A DNA stretch of 64,000 nucleotides from Empedobacter falsenii (GCF_013488205.1 NZ_CP040908.1:2978001-3042000), one strand, 5' to 3'. Positions 44,925 to 54,278 are shown, numbered from the stretch's first letter. A program made the numbers and translations. Notes: generated by a model not told the origin, from the letters alone.

Positions 44925-47234
44925 CTAATTTCGTACTTCTAACTTCTCAATTTGTAGCAGTATTTTTTCTTTAATAGTTTGTCTTAACTTCTGATAATCA
45001 TCCCAATAATCCACTCTATAAGCGATTTTACGCAAGTTTCCTGCATATTTACTGGTTAAGTATTCGAGTTCAATCAAGCTGTTCATGTAGCGTGAACACT
45101 GCGCTTTGCTCATGTTAAACGCCAAACGGATTTCTCGTTGGGTAAAATCGATTTCAGATCCATTTGCATTTTCTTTGTGTGCTTTTTTGGCTAAATAGGC
45201 TTTTAGTTTTTCAAAAAACTGACGCAAACTCCCGTCTAATTCATCCACTTTTAGCACAATACTTTCAAAAAGAACCTCCGTTGCTTGCTTTAAATCTTCC
45301 ACCTGTGTGATTAATTTTCCATCGTCTGTCAATTGTCTATTTTGCTGATTAATCAAGGTAATTTGGCGAACGATGCTTTGAAACATTTCGTTTAATCGTC
45401 TGATTTTATGCACTTCTTCGGGTAATTCTAATCGTGTTGCAAAGGGATTAATCACGTGATACGGCACAAGATTTCGGATGATATGTTGAACATCATGTTT
45501 GGTTTTTTCTTCGGATTGATGACTGACTTCGCCTGCATATTTTTGATTTTGATAGGCGATAATTCGGCGAGACTGTTCCTTACTTTCATCCACCGCCAAC
45601 AGAAAACTACGGCTCATATTATCTTCGTAAATCTCGCCTTTTGTCGTGGCAGACAGCGAACTAAACACGCCACGAACTTCTTTTTTAACGGCTTTGATAT
45701 TGCCTTTTTTATCTTTAATCGAGACAGAACTCGATAAACGTTGATTACTAATTAACTCTCGCATGGCAAACATGGCTTCTTCTTTTAAACCGTCTAAATC
45801 CTCGATAATCAGAAGCTTTCCGACTAATTCATATTCGCCCCAATTGTACAAACTACTTTCGGTAATTCGGGTAAAACGAAGTACATCTTCTTGTGGCATT
45901 AAATCGGCTATTTTACTGATTAAATGGGTTTTTCCACTGCCTGAACTTCCTTGTACAATGGCGTGTAGCGGATGTTTGGTTTTATATGAACTTGCAATGA
46001 TAAACAGTAATAATCGGCTATCTTGTTCGCCTACAATTCCGCTTTTTTCAATTAAATCATTCAATTGAAAAAATAAATCAGTGGTCATTTTAGGCTGTTC
46101 CAGAGGTGTTGGTACAGTTTCTTTTTCAATTGAAAAAGAAGGAGTAGAAGAAGAAAAATCAATTGATTTTCTTTTCTCTAAACAGCCTAAAACAGTGGCT
46201 TCATGGTAAGCGGTTAAGGTTTCGTTGACGTCTTTATCAAGCCATTCTACCGTAGAAAATGCTACTTTTAGATGAATCGTCTGAAGTAATTTTGCATACT
46301 TCAATGTCGCTGTTTGCCCCGCTTCATCTGTATCAAAACAGAAAATAATTTCTTCCAATTCATTTAGATTTTTGATTGCAGAAAGGATTTCGTTTGTTAA
46401 GCCATTCGTTCCAAAACAAGCAAGTATTTCATATTTTCGTAATTCTAAATTCGTACTTCGTAATTGGAGTAATGAAGCTGCATCAATAATACTTTCGGTT
46501 AAAATCAATTTTTTGGTTGTTGAACTTGGATAATTTGGATAAACTCCAGAACGATTTTTTAAGTAATAATGGTGAGCAGTGCTCACAGACGATTTATTCT
46601 TTTGACCACTTATAATCGATCTGAAGTAAAATGATACGGTCTGCCCGTGGCAGTTTTTGAGCGGAAAAACAAGGGATTTATTTCCGAATGGTTTATAGGA
46701 TTGTCCGCCTGTTTTGCTGTTTGTTCCGTAGGGAATTAATAAGCCTAATTCTACACATTGGTTGATTAATTTCTCGTCTTTTCTCGACCCATGATGGAAT
46801 TGTCCCGAGTTAAAGCCGACTTCTAATTCATCCACATTTAAGGCTCTGGAATGGCAATAGTTTTGAGCGGGTTCACTGCATAATAATCCTTTACGGAAAC
46901 TTAGAAACATCTTTTGTAGAAACGCTGAATGGTCTGCGATTTGAGGAATGCGGTTTGGTTCGTTTACCGCAAAACGCTCTTCGCCAGCCAAACTTTTACA
47001 CTTGTTTAGTGCTTCGTGTTTGCTCAATTTCTCATAATCTTGCACAAACTGAATGACATCGCCTGTTTTGGAACACGCATGACAATTGTAAAAATTCTTT
47101 TCCAAATTAACCTGTAAACTTGCCGTCTTATCCGAATGAAAAGGACATTTCAGCATATTGTTCTTAGGTTCTAATCCGTAATGATGTAGGATTTGAGATA
47201 ATGATAAGCGAGATTTTATTTCTTGGATTTTCAT
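44925..47234 (-). CDS. Primase-ATPase replication protein, copy 1
   Basis: The 769-residue protein starts with a DnaG-type CHC2 zinc finger (Cys30, His33, Cys51, Cys54 in LKCPFHSDKTASL and NCHACSKTGD). A TOPRIM domain follows (Glu247 in ILTESIIDAASLL and DTDEAG from 301). A P-loop ATPase comes next, with Walker A GSSGSGKTH (429-437) and Walker B LLIIEDLD (474-481). The C-terminus has a winged-helix-like part (TQREIRLAFNMSKAQCSRYM). Such primase/helicase-like proteins replicate phages, plasmids and integrative elements. Residues 259-269 and the last six residues are encoded by ACGAA/TTAGAA-type repeat sequence, apparently added in frame. It is divergent from xre. Confidence 0.88.
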   Translation of the reverse strand: MKIQEIKSRLSLSQILHHYGLEPKNNMLKCPFHSDKTASLQVNLEKNFYNCHACSKTGDVIQFVQDYEKLSKHEALNKCKSLAGEERFAVNEPNRIPQIADHSAFLQKMFLSFRKGLLCSEPAQNYCHSRALNVDELEVGFNSGQFHHGSRKDEKLINQCVELGLLIPYGTNSKTGGQSYKPFGNKSLVFPLKNCHGQTVSFYFRSIISGQKNKSSVSTAHHYYLKNRSGVYPNYPSSTTKKLILTESIIDAASLLQLRSTNLELRKYEILACFGTNGLTNEILSAIKNLNELEEIIFCFDTDEAGQTATLKYAKLLQTIHLKVAFSTVEWLDKDVNETLTAYHEATVLGCLEKRKSIDFSSSTPSFSIEKETVPTPLEQPKMTTDLFFQLNDLIEKSGIVGEQDSRLLLFIIASSYKTKHPLHAIVQGSSGSGKTHLISKIADLMPQEDVLRFTRITESSLYNWGEYELVGKLLIIEDLDGLKEEAMFAMRELISNQRLSSSVSIKDKKGNIKAVKKEVRGVFSSLSATTKGEIYEDNMSRSFLLAVDESKEQSRRIIAYQNQKYAGEVSHQSEEKTKHDVQHIIRNLVPYHVINPFATRLELPEEVHKIRRLNEMFQSIVRQITLINQQNRQLTDDGKLITQVEDLKQATEVLFESIVLKVDELDGSLRQFFEKLKAYLAKKAHKENANGSEIDFTQREIRLAFNMSKAQCSRYMNSLIELEYLTSKYAGNLRKIAYRVDYWDDYQKLRQTIKEKILLQIEKLEVRN

Positions 47235-47337
47235 TTGAAAAAATAATTAAAAAATTTTTACTAATCGTTTTCGCTTACAAACTTAGCGTTTTTGATTTTT
47301 AAAACAAATTCTTTTTGCTTTTTATTTTTCAACTGAA

Positions 47338-47397
47338 TTAGTTATTTCACTAACTAAATTGTAATTTTGTAGAGTATATAATACATACGTAGTATGT
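47338..47397 (+). promoter_or_regulatory. xre promoter and inverted repeats, copy 1
   Basis: TAATTTTG at 47362-47369 fits TAnnTTTG. It is flanked by two perfect inverted repeats: TTAGTTA with TAACTAA (47338-47357, 6-bp spacer) and ACATAC-GTA-GTATGT (47383-47397). They sit between the divergent primase and xre genes and are good candidates for Xre operators. Confidence 0.65.
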
Positions 47398-47414
47398 TTT
47401 AAAGTTTATTTGCT

Positions 47415-47762
47415 ATGGAAAATTTTGGAAAAAACTTGAAAGAATTAAGAAGCGGAAAAGGTTTTTCGCAAGAAGTGTTTGCTTCTAAGATTGGAGTTCA
47501 CGTGACAAATCTTTCTAAATACGAAAGAAATATTTCGATTCCATCTTTAGAAGTAGCGGAAAAAATGGCGAAAATTTTGTCAATTTCTTTAGACGAATTA
47601 GTTTACGGAAACAATAAAGCAGATGCTATTTTACAGGATAATCAGTTGTTGAATTTATTTGCAGAAACACAACAATTAAATGATAATCAAAAAAATACAA
47701 TCAAAGATTTATTAGAAGCTTTTATTTTAAAAAATAATCTGCAAAAACAATTAGCAATTTAA
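47415..47762 (+). CDS. Xre-family repressor, copy 1
   Basis: The 115-residue protein has an N-terminal Cro/C1-type HTH (NLKELRSGKGFSQEVFASKIGVHVTNLSKYERN, residues 7-40), then SIPSLEVAEKMAKILSISLDELVYG and a C-terminal helix for dimerisation. It is the first gene of a small operon with the toxin-antitoxin pair (20-bp gap). It faces the primase gene, so it may control both replication and the operon through the inverted repeats at 47338-47397. Confidence 0.9.
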   Translation: MENFGKNLKELRSGKGFSQEVFASKIGVHVTNLSKYERNISIPSLEVAEKMAKILSISLDELVYGNNKADAILQDNQLLNLFAETQQLNDNQKNTIKDLLEAFILKNNLQKQLAI

Positions 47763-47781
47763 TTACTTAAAAAATTAAATC

Positions 47782-48000
47782 ATGGCAACACAAGATATTT
47801 TTATTTTTGAACCCGACACATCTGAACAAGCAAAAGCTTTGAAAGCCTTTGCTAAAGCTCTAAAATTAAAGTTTGAGATAAAAGAAAGTCCTTATAACCA
47901 AGAGTTTGTAACTAAAATTGAAGAAAGCCAAAAACAAGCGAAAGAAGGTAAAGTTACACGTGTAAGAAAAGAGGATTTAAAAGATTTTTTAGGCTTATAA
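47782..48000 (+). CDS. Antitoxin of the YoeB-type pair, copy 1
   Basis: The 72-residue protein begins with a beta-strand-rich part (DIFIFEPDTSEQAKALKAFAKAL) and ends with a charged helix (KQAKEGKVTRVRKEDLKDFLGL). It resembles the DUF2683-type small proteins that precede RelE/YoeB toxins in Bacteroidota. It lies one base before the toxin gene and so is co-translated. It is expected to bind the toxin and repress the operon together with it. Confidence 0.82.
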   Translation: MATQDIFIFEPDTSEQAKALKAFAKALKLKFEIKESPYNQEFVTKIEESQKQAKEGKVTRVRKEDLKDFLGL

Positions 48001-48001
48001 G

Positions 48002-48268
48002 ATGGCTTTTGATTTAGATTTTACCGACAAAGCAAACGAAGATATCGGGCGTCACAAGAAAGCTGGTAACAAAGCTGTACTTAAAAAGATGCTTGTTCTT
48101 CTTGAGGAACTGACCGAACATCCTTTCTCTGGAACAGGAAAGCCAGAGCAACTGAAACACAATTTATCTGGTTTATGGTCGAGACGAATTAATCAAGAAC
48201 ACAGACTTGTCTATGAAGTGGAGCAAAATACTGTAACGATTCATTCTGCTTTTGGGCATTATTTATAA
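48002..48268 (+). CDS. YoeB/Txe-family mRNA interferase toxin, copy 1
   Basis: The 88-residue protein is a clear YoeB-type toxin: HPFSGTGKPEQLKHNLSGLWS, then SRRINQEHRLVYEV and SAFGHY at the end. The conserved Glu, Arg and C-terminal His-Tyr needed for ribosome-dependent mRNA cleavage are present. With its antitoxin it probably stabilises the element against loss. A hairpin follows at 48275-48300. Confidence 0.93.
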   Translation: MAFDLDFTDKANEDIGRHKKAGNKAVLKKMLVLLEELTEHPFSGTGKPEQLKHNLSGLWSRRINQEHRLVYEVEQNTVTIHSAFGHYL

Positions 48269-48274
48269 AATAAC

Positions 48275-48300
48275 AAAAGGCAAACAAACGTTTGCCTTTT
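48275..48300. terminator. Bidirectional terminator, copy 1
   Basis: AAAAGGCAAAC, loop AAAC, GTTTGCCTTTT, directly after the toxin gene and facing the end of the immunity gene. The same hairpin occurs at 41501-41526 outside the element. Confidence 0.8.
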
Positions 48301-48353
48301 GCTTTATTGAGAATGTTGGGTTGTTTTCCGGCAACACATCTGATACACTACCA

Positions 48354-48713
48354 TTATTTTGATTTTAGTAATTCAACACTATATACAAACGATACAAAGC
48401 TAATTGTTATATAAATTAACAAATATAGGTAACCTATAAAAGAGGATTGAAAATTATAAACTTCATACTGCTTTTTTCTTATATAGTTATTTATAATTAA
48501 GAATAATCCTAAACAAAATAAAATAACTGGAATAATATAATTTTTATTAGGATAATGATTCTTCATTAGAATATAATTTATTAATGTTAAAATATTCATC
48601 CAAAGCATTATTGTGAAAAATACTGATGTTGTAAATGTTGAAACATCTTGATTACCTACTTTTTTTTGGAATTCAATAAAGTGGAATATGATGTAGTTTA
48701 AAATTTTTTTCAT
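48354..48713 (-). CDS. Membrane immunity protein for Rhs tip 1, copy 1
   Basis: The 119-residue protein is strongly hydrophobic with about three to four transmembrane segments (TTSVFFTIMLWMNILTLINYI, YIIPVILFCLGLFLII, FIGYLYLLIYITISFVSFVYSV). Its start overlaps the stop of the tip gene, the usual toxin-immunity order. A membrane-embedded immunity protein fits a toxin that attacks the inner membrane. The family is not recognised. Confidence 0.75.
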   Translation of the reverse strand: MKKILNYIIFHFIEFQKKVGNQDVSTFTTSVFFTIMLWMNILTLINYILMKNHYPNKNYIIPVILFCLGLFLIINNYIRKKQYEVYNFQSSFIGYLYLLIYITISFVSFVYSVELLKSK

Positions 48714-49542
48714 TATTGAGTGGGTTTTTCAAATAGATCCTTACCTGATGAATATTCATATATTGCCTTACCTCCAAAATAAATCAAGGAGGCTCCTGCA
48801 CCAAATGGTCCTAAAAAACCTACACCGCTCATTATCATATCTACAGTAAACTCCGTGCCAGAGATTTGACCTGAGCCATACTGATAAATTGATACAACAG
48901 CACCTACTCCAGCTAAAGCATTTCCTGATATTTTAAGAACTTTTGCAGCTGATGCAACTTTTGAAGTTTTGATTGCTGAATTTAAAAGTGATGTTCTATA
49001 ACTAGGACGAGTATATTCATCTAAAATTGTAAAATTAACTGTAGATTTAGTTTTAAGAGCTTTATCTAAATAAGATGTAGTTTTGGCAATTCCTTGTTCT
49101 AAACCTAAAGAAGTCAAATCATAATATTTATTATTTAAAATACCATCAATAAACTCATATTGAGGTATATAACTATTCGTGTTAGATTCTTTTTTATTAC
49201 TATTTGTCACAGTAGTTTCAGCTAGCTGTATTACTGCACTTACAGTATTTGTTTCAGTATCATAAACATATTCATTATTAGGATCATCAATAAAAGGTTT
49301 AAATTCTGGAGTTTTTGGACAAGTAGGGCAAGTTTCAATATTTTGTTCAAATAAGCCAGTTGGATCAGAAAAATAAATTGGATTGTTAAAAGAGAAACGA
49401 TAAGGAGTCCAATCAGGCATTACTTCAGCAAGTCCATCCTGAGACATAAATCTACCTATTGAAGCATCATAATTTCTGAAGTCCATAGCAGTCCAATTAA
49501 GACCTAATTCTTCTTGTAACTCTTTGCCGTTGTATTTGTATT
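48713..49542 (-). CDS. Orphan Rhs tip 1 (duplicate, without N-terminal part)
   Basis: It is identical to the last 276 or so codons of the full Rhs gene at 55594-58992 but begins at the att-like repeat and has no Rhs front part or promoter. The first Met is at 49486 (MDFRNYDASIGRFMSQDG), after the KYKYNGKELQ site. It contains the boundary motif DPTGLF and a tip of about 213 residues with a glycine-rich hydrophobic stretch (VGAVVSIYQYGSGQISG and MSGVGFLGPFGAGASLIYF). It is a silent or poorly expressed reserve copy unless recombined to a front part. Confidence 0.75.
49515..49542 (-). repeat. att-like direct repeat 2
   Basis: The same 28 bp as 42634-42661 and 56396-56423, at the junction of the two tandem elements. 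Recombination with either neighbour would release one 6,881-bp circle. Confidence 0.85.
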
Positions 49543-49908
49543 CCTACATCCCTATACACTTCAAATTTTCAACACTACTTCAATTTTAATGAACGCTTCA
49601 TTATCACTCAAATATAGTAAATTTCAATTGAAAAAAAGATTTTTTATTGGATAAGCCAAGCCATTTTTCGGTTTTTATTTTTCCCTTCTTTTTTGCTGTC
49701 CTGCTTTTTGATACAAACAGACATTCACTCCGCGCTCCCCGTTCATTTACGCCAGCAAAAAACAAGGTAAGCTATTTAACATAAAATTCCGTTCATTATA
49801 GGCGTTACAGCCCATAATTTATTTTATGTTTTCGCTCCGCAAATAGCCAAAATAACCCCGAAAAATGGCTTGTTTCGTTGTGTTTTTTTTCAATTGAAAG
49901 AAAAAGAA
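49543..49908. other. Non-coding end of the element, copy 2
   Basis: Identical to 42662-43027. It contains TTTCAATTGAAA at 49622-49633 and 49888-49899 and no credible gene. Confidence 0.5.
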
Positions 49909-50763
49909 CTATTGTAAAGGATGATGCTTGTCGATAGCATCTTGTAAGGCTTTGATTCCGGATTGTTTGTATTTCTCGGTTGTGTCCAGAAATTTATGCC
50001 CACAAAACAGCTGAACTGCCCGTAAATTATGCCCTTGACTGAGTAAATTAGTAATCACACTTTGTCTGATTTTAACTGAAGTTAATCGCTTATCAACTCC
50101 TTTTTGATAAGTCGATAACAGGTAATTGATGTCGTCTGCGGTGGTTGGACTTCCTAATTTATTGAGAATAAAATACGGTTGTTTTATTCGCTCTAATTCG
50201 GGTCGATCTTCCTGTAAATACTGATAAAATAAAAGGATTTGTTCTGCTTTTAAGGGCAAGGTTCTACTGTTGGTCATACCTGTTTCTCGGATGTAAATTT
50301 CTGCTTTTTCGAGGTCGATATCTTCGAGTAGAATTTGGGTAATTTCCTTGACCAAAACGGCTTGATGAACGAATAAACTCAGTATAATTTGATTGCGTTT
50401 GGCTAAAATAGGATAACGTTCTTTTCGTGGTTCAAGTAAGGTTTTCAGTTCTTTATCCGTCCATAAATCCTGTAATTGTACGGCTGTTGGTTTTGCATCC
50501 CGAAGCTTGATAAAGTGTGCAGGATTATCTTTTCTGACCTCTATTTCAATCAGATAATCATAGTATTTTTTGAGGGCATAGACCACACGTTTAATGGTTT
50601 TGGGTTGGTAACGATTCCGTAAAATCCCGATGTAGTGCATCAGCTGTGAATAGTGGCATTTTTCGTGATTTGGAAAGTGTTTTTTGAACCGATTGATCTC
50701 ATATAAATAATTGCTAACAGTGCTTTTATGTAACTGTTTTTCAAGATAATTTTCTAAAGTCAT
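49909..50763 (-). CDS. Degenerate tyrosine recombinase-like protein, copy 2
   Basis: Identical in protein sequence to the gene at 43028-43882. It keeps Tyr265, Arg233 and GH at 255-256 but lacks the first catalytic Arg and the Lys. That both copies are identical and intact in frame shows that the loss is not a fresh mutation of one copy. It overlaps the intact recombinase gene by 23 bp. Confidence 0.85.
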   Translation of the reverse strand: MTLENYLEKQLHKSTVSNYLYEINRFKKHFPNHEKCHYSQLMHYIGILRNRYQPKTIKRVVYALKKYYDYLIEIEVRKDNPAHFIKLRDAKPTAVQLQDLWTDKELKTLLEPRKERYPILAKRNQIILSLFVHQAVLVKEITQILLEDIDLEKAEIYIRETGMTNSRTLPLKAEQILLFYQYLQEDRPELERIKQPYFILNKLGSPTTADDINYLLSTYQKGVDKRLTSVKIRQSVITNLLSQGHNLRAVQLFCGHKFLDTTEKYKQSGIKALQDAIDKHHPLQ

Positions 50764-51613
50764 ACGGTTTTATTTTTGTGTAAATCTGTGTGGTACGCAG
50801 TAAATCATGTCCTAAAAAATCCCGAACCATTTCAACGGTCATTTCATTTTCAAGTAAATGTGTGGCAATGCTATGGCGCAGATTGTGCAAGCTAAAGCCT
50901 TGTTTATCTAATCCCGAACGTTTTAAAACACCACTAAAAACAGTGTAAATCTTGTTTCCGCTCATTGGTTTTCCGTTTGGATAAAGCAGTAAAATGGATT
51001 CATTTTCTCGTCTTTTTTTGGTTGTAATCAGGTACAACTTAAAATCCTCTACAAGCTTTGTTGTAAGCGGAATAACACGTCTTTTTTTTCCTTTTCCACT
51101 TCGAACATACAAACGTTTTTCAGTCAAATGAATATCTTCTACCGACAACTTTTCGACTTCTGTTCGCCTTAATCCACAGCCGTAACACAGGTTTAAAATC
51201 ATCGTTTCGTCCAACGTTTCACAATTGCTGTAGAGTAGGGCAATTTGGTCGACACTTAAAACAGCTCGACTTTTATAGGCTGAACGTTTGATTTTTAACG
51301 TGTAAGGCGTTTTGATGAGTTGTTTTGTACGCAATAAATAGGCAAAGAACAAGCGAATCGCAAAGAGTTGAGAATGAATATAACTGTTACTTAATGGCTT
51401 TTTTCGACGGCTACTAATCACCGTTTTCAAATGAAAATAAAAAGCTTCAATATGATGACTTTCAATGGTTGTGATGAGTTGATGAGAATGCTCAAACAGG
51501 GCTTTGACGTGTTTAGGATAGTTGTCGACTATGTTTTTACAATAACCTAATTGCTGTAATTCTGTTCTAAATTCATCGAGTATATCTTGCATGACTATGA
51601 CGGGTTTGTTCAC
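50741..51613 (-). CDS. Tyrosine recombinase (integrase), intact, copy 2
   Basis: Identical to the protein at 43860-44732, with the full Arg149-Lys174-His243-Arg246-His269-Tyr278 set. Two active copies in tandem should make excision between the three att-like repeats possible if the enzyme is expressed. Confidence 0.92.
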   Translation of the reverse strand: MNKPVIVMQDILDEFRTELQQLGYCKNIVDNYPKHVKALFEHSHQLITTIESHHIEAFYFHLKTVISSRRKKPLSNSYIHSQLFAIRLFFAYLLRTKQLIKTPYTLKIKRSAYKSRAVLSVDQIALLYSNCETLDETMILNLCYGCGLRRTEVEKLSVEDIHLTEKRLYVRSGKGKKRRVIPLTTKLVEDFKLYLITTKKRRENESILLLYPNGKPMSGNKIYTVFSGVLKRSGLDKQGFSLHNLRHSIATHLLENEMTVEMVRDFLGHDLLRTTQIYTKIKPYDFRKLS

Positions 51614-51805
51614 ATTGGTTTTTATTGTTTCTTATGGTGTTTACGAATCACTTTGTTAGATTTGAGGTTGTCTACTTTTGGAACATGGAACAATGGGATA
51701 GATTTAAGATGTTAGATTTTAGATTTCAGATAGTTAAGTCTAAAATAATTGTTCCAAGATTGTTCCTCATTGTTTCGTTCTCTCGTCGTACCTATCGTTT
51801 TACTT

Positions 51806-54115
51806 CTAATTTCGTACTTCTAACTTCTCAATTTGTAGCAGTATTTTTTCTTTAATAGTTTGTCTTAACTTCTGATAATCATCCCAATAATCCACTCTAT
51901 AAGCGATTTTACGCAAGTTTCCTGCATATTTACTGGTTAAGTATTCGAGTTCAATCAAGCTGTTCATGTAGCGTGAACACTGCGCTTTGCTCATGTTAAA
52001 CGCCAAACGGATTTCTCGTTGGGTAAAATCGATTTCAGATCCATTTGCATTTTCTTTGTGTGCTTTTTTGGCTAAATAGGCTTTTAGTTTTTCAAAAAAC
52101 TGACGCAAACTCCCGTCTAATTCATCCACTTTTAGCACAATACTTTCAAAAAGAACCTCCGTTGCTTGCTTTAAATCTTCCACCTGTGTGATTAATTTTC
52201 CATCGTCTGTCAATTGTCTATTTTGCTGATTAATCAAGGTAATTTGGCGAACGATGCTTTGAAACATTTCGTTTAATCGTCTGATTTTATGCACTTCTTC
52301 GGGTAATTCTAATCGTGTTGCAAAGGGATTAATCACGTGATACGGCACAAGATTTCGGATGATATGTTGAACATCATGTTTGGTTTTTTCTTCGGATTGA
52401 TGACTGACTTCGCCTGCATATTTTTGATTTTGATAGGCGATAATTCGGCGAGACTGTTCCTTACTTTCATCCACCGCCAACAGAAAACTACGGCTCATAT
52501 TATCTTCGTAAATCTCGCCTTTTGTCGTGGCAGACAGCGAACTAAACACGCCACGAACTTCTTTTTTAACGGCTTTGATATTGCCTTTTTTATCTTTAAT
52601 CGAGACAGAACTCGATAAACGTTGATTACTAATTAACTCTCGCATGGCAAACATGGCTTCTTCTTTTAAACCGTCTAAATCCTCGATAATCAGAAGCTTT
52701 CCGACTAATTCATATTCGCCCCAATTGTACAAACTACTTTCGGTAATTCGGGTAAAACGAAGTACATCTTCTTGTGGCATTAAATCGGCTATTTTACTGA
52801 TTAAATGGGTTTTTCCACTGCCTGAACTTCCTTGTACAATGGCGTGTAGCGGATGTTTGGTTTTATATGAACTTGCAATGATAAACAGTAATAATCGGCT
52901 ATCTTGTTCGCCTACAATTCCGCTTTTTTCAATTAAATCATTCAATTGAAAAAATAAATCAGTGGTCATTTTAGGCTGTTCCAGAGGTGTTGGTACAGTT
53001 TCTTTTTCAATTGAAAAAGAAGGAGTAGAAGAAGAAAAATCAATTGATTTTCTTTTCTCTAAACAGCCTAAAACAGTGGCTTCATGGTAAGCGGTTAAGG
53101 TTTCGTTGACGTCTTTATCAAGCCATTCTACCGTAGAAAATGCTACTTTTAGATGAATCGTCTGAAGTAATTTTGCATACTTCAATGTCGCTGTTTGCCC
53201 CGCTTCATCTGTATCAAAACAGAAAATAATTTCTTCCAATTCATTTAGATTTTTGATTGCAGAAAGGATTTCGTTTGTTAAGCCATTCGTTCCAAAACAA
53301 GCAAGTATTTCATATTTTCGTAATTCTAAATTCGTACTTCGTAATTGGAGTAATGAAGCTGCATCAATAATACTTTCGGTTAAAATCAATTTTTTGGTTG
53401 TTGAACTTGGATAATTTGGATAAACTCCAGAACGATTTTTTAAGTAATAATGGTGAGCAGTGCTCACAGACGATTTATTCTTTTGACCACTTATAATCGA
53501 TCTGAAGTAAAATGATACGGTCTGCCCGTGGCAGTTTTTGAGCGGAAAAACAAGGGATTTATTTCCGAATGGTTTATAGGATTGTCCGCCTGTTTTGCTG
53601 TTTGTTCCGTAGGGAATTAATAAGCCTAATTCTACACATTGGTTGATTAATTTCTCGTCTTTTCTCGACCCATGATGGAATTGTCCCGAGTTAAAGCCGA
53701 CTTCTAATTCATCCACATTTAAGGCTCTGGAATGGCAATAGTTTTGAGCGGGTTCACTGCATAATAATCCTTTACGGAAACTTAGAAACATCTTTTGTAG
53801 AAACGCTGAATGGTCTGCGATTTGAGGAATGCGGTTTGGTTCGTTTACCGCAAAACGCTCTTCGCCAGCCAAACTTTTACACTTGTTTAGTGCTTCGTGT
53901 TTGCTCAATTTCTCATAATCTTGCACAAACTGAATGACATCGCCTGTTTTGGAACACGCATGACAATTGTAAAAATTCTTTTCCAAATTAACCTGTAAAC
54001 TTGCCGTCTTATCCGAATGAAAAGGACATTTCAGCATATTGTTCTTAGGTTCTAATCCGTAATGATGTAGGATTTGAGATAATGATAAGCGAGATTTTAT
54101 TTCTTGGATTTTCAT
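51806..54115 (-). CDS. Primase-ATPase replication protein, copy 2
   Basis: Identical to 44925-47234: CHC2 zinc finger, TOPRIM, P-loop ATPase and C-terminal winged-helix-like region. No frameshift separates the copies, so both can be functional. Its presence in an element of under 7 kb points to autonomous replication of an excised circle, or to replicative spread. Confidence 0.88.
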   Translation of the reverse strand: MKIQEIKSRLSLSQILHHYGLEPKNNMLKCPFHSDKTASLQVNLEKNFYNCHACSKTGDVIQFVQDYEKLSKHEALNKCKSLAGEERFAVNEPNRIPQIADHSAFLQKMFLSFRKGLLCSEPAQNYCHSRALNVDELEVGFNSGQFHHGSRKDEKLINQCVELGLLIPYGTNSKTGGQSYKPFGNKSLVFPLKNCHGQTVSFYFRSIISGQKNKSSVSTAHHYYLKNRSGVYPNYPSSTTKKLILTESIIDAASLLQLRSTNLELRKYEILACFGTNGLTNEILSAIKNLNELEEIIFCFDTDEAGQTATLKYAKLLQTIHLKVAFSTVEWLDKDVNETLTAYHEATVLGCLEKRKSIDFSSSTPSFSIEKETVPTPLEQPKMTTDLFFQLNDLIEKSGIVGEQDSRLLLFIIASSYKTKHPLHAIVQGSSGSGKTHLISKIADLMPQEDVLRFTRITESSLYNWGEYELVGKLLIIEDLDGLKEEAMFAMRELISNQRLSSSVSIKDKKGNIKAVKKEVRGVFSSLSATTKGEIYEDNMSRSFLLAVDESKEQSRRIIAYQNQKYAGEVSHQSEEKTKHDVQHIIRNLVPYHVINPFATRLELPEEVHKIRRLNEMFQSIVRQITLINQQNRQLTDDGKLITQVEDLKQATEVLFESIVLKVDELDGSLRQFFEKLKAYLAKKAHKENANGSEIDFTQREIRLAFNMSKAQCSRYMNSLIELEYLTSKYAGNLRKIAYRVDYWDDYQKLRQTIKEKILLQIEKLEVRN

Positions 54116-54218
54116 TTGAAAAAATAATTAAAAAATTTTTACTAATCGTTTTCGCTTACAAACTTAGCGTTTTTGATTTTTAAAACAAATTCTTTTTGCT
54201 TTTTATTTTTCAACTGAA

Positions 54219-54278
54219 TTAGTTATTTCACTAACTAAATTGTAATTTTGTAGAGTATATAATACATACGTAGTATGT
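54219..54278 (+). promoter_or_regulatory. xre promoter and inverted repeats, copy 2
   Basis: Same arrangement as 47338-47397: TTAGTTA/TAACTAA, TAATTTTG at 54243-54250, and ACATAC-GTA-GTATGT at 54264-54278, between the divergent primase and xre genes. Confidence 0.65.

Larger units (their letters stand above)
42634..49514 (-). mobile_element. Integrative Rhs-tip element, copy 1 (6,881 bp)
   Basis: A unit bounded by identical 28-bp repeats and identical to 49515-56395. From the distal end it holds a non-coding end region, two tyrosine recombinase genes, a primase-ATPase gene, a divergent xre gene with a YoeB-type toxin-antitoxin pair, an immunity gene and a promoterless Rhs tip. It has recombinases, a replication protein and a stability module, so excision as a circle is plausible. 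The cargo is the Rhs tip with its immunity gene, placed so that integration fuses it to a resident Rhs gene. Confidence 0.8.

Noticed and set aside
45456-46068. Two plus-strand frames inside the primase gene (also at 52337-52949)
   Set aside because: They are antisense to the clear CHC2-TOPRIM-ATPase gene and have no independent support.
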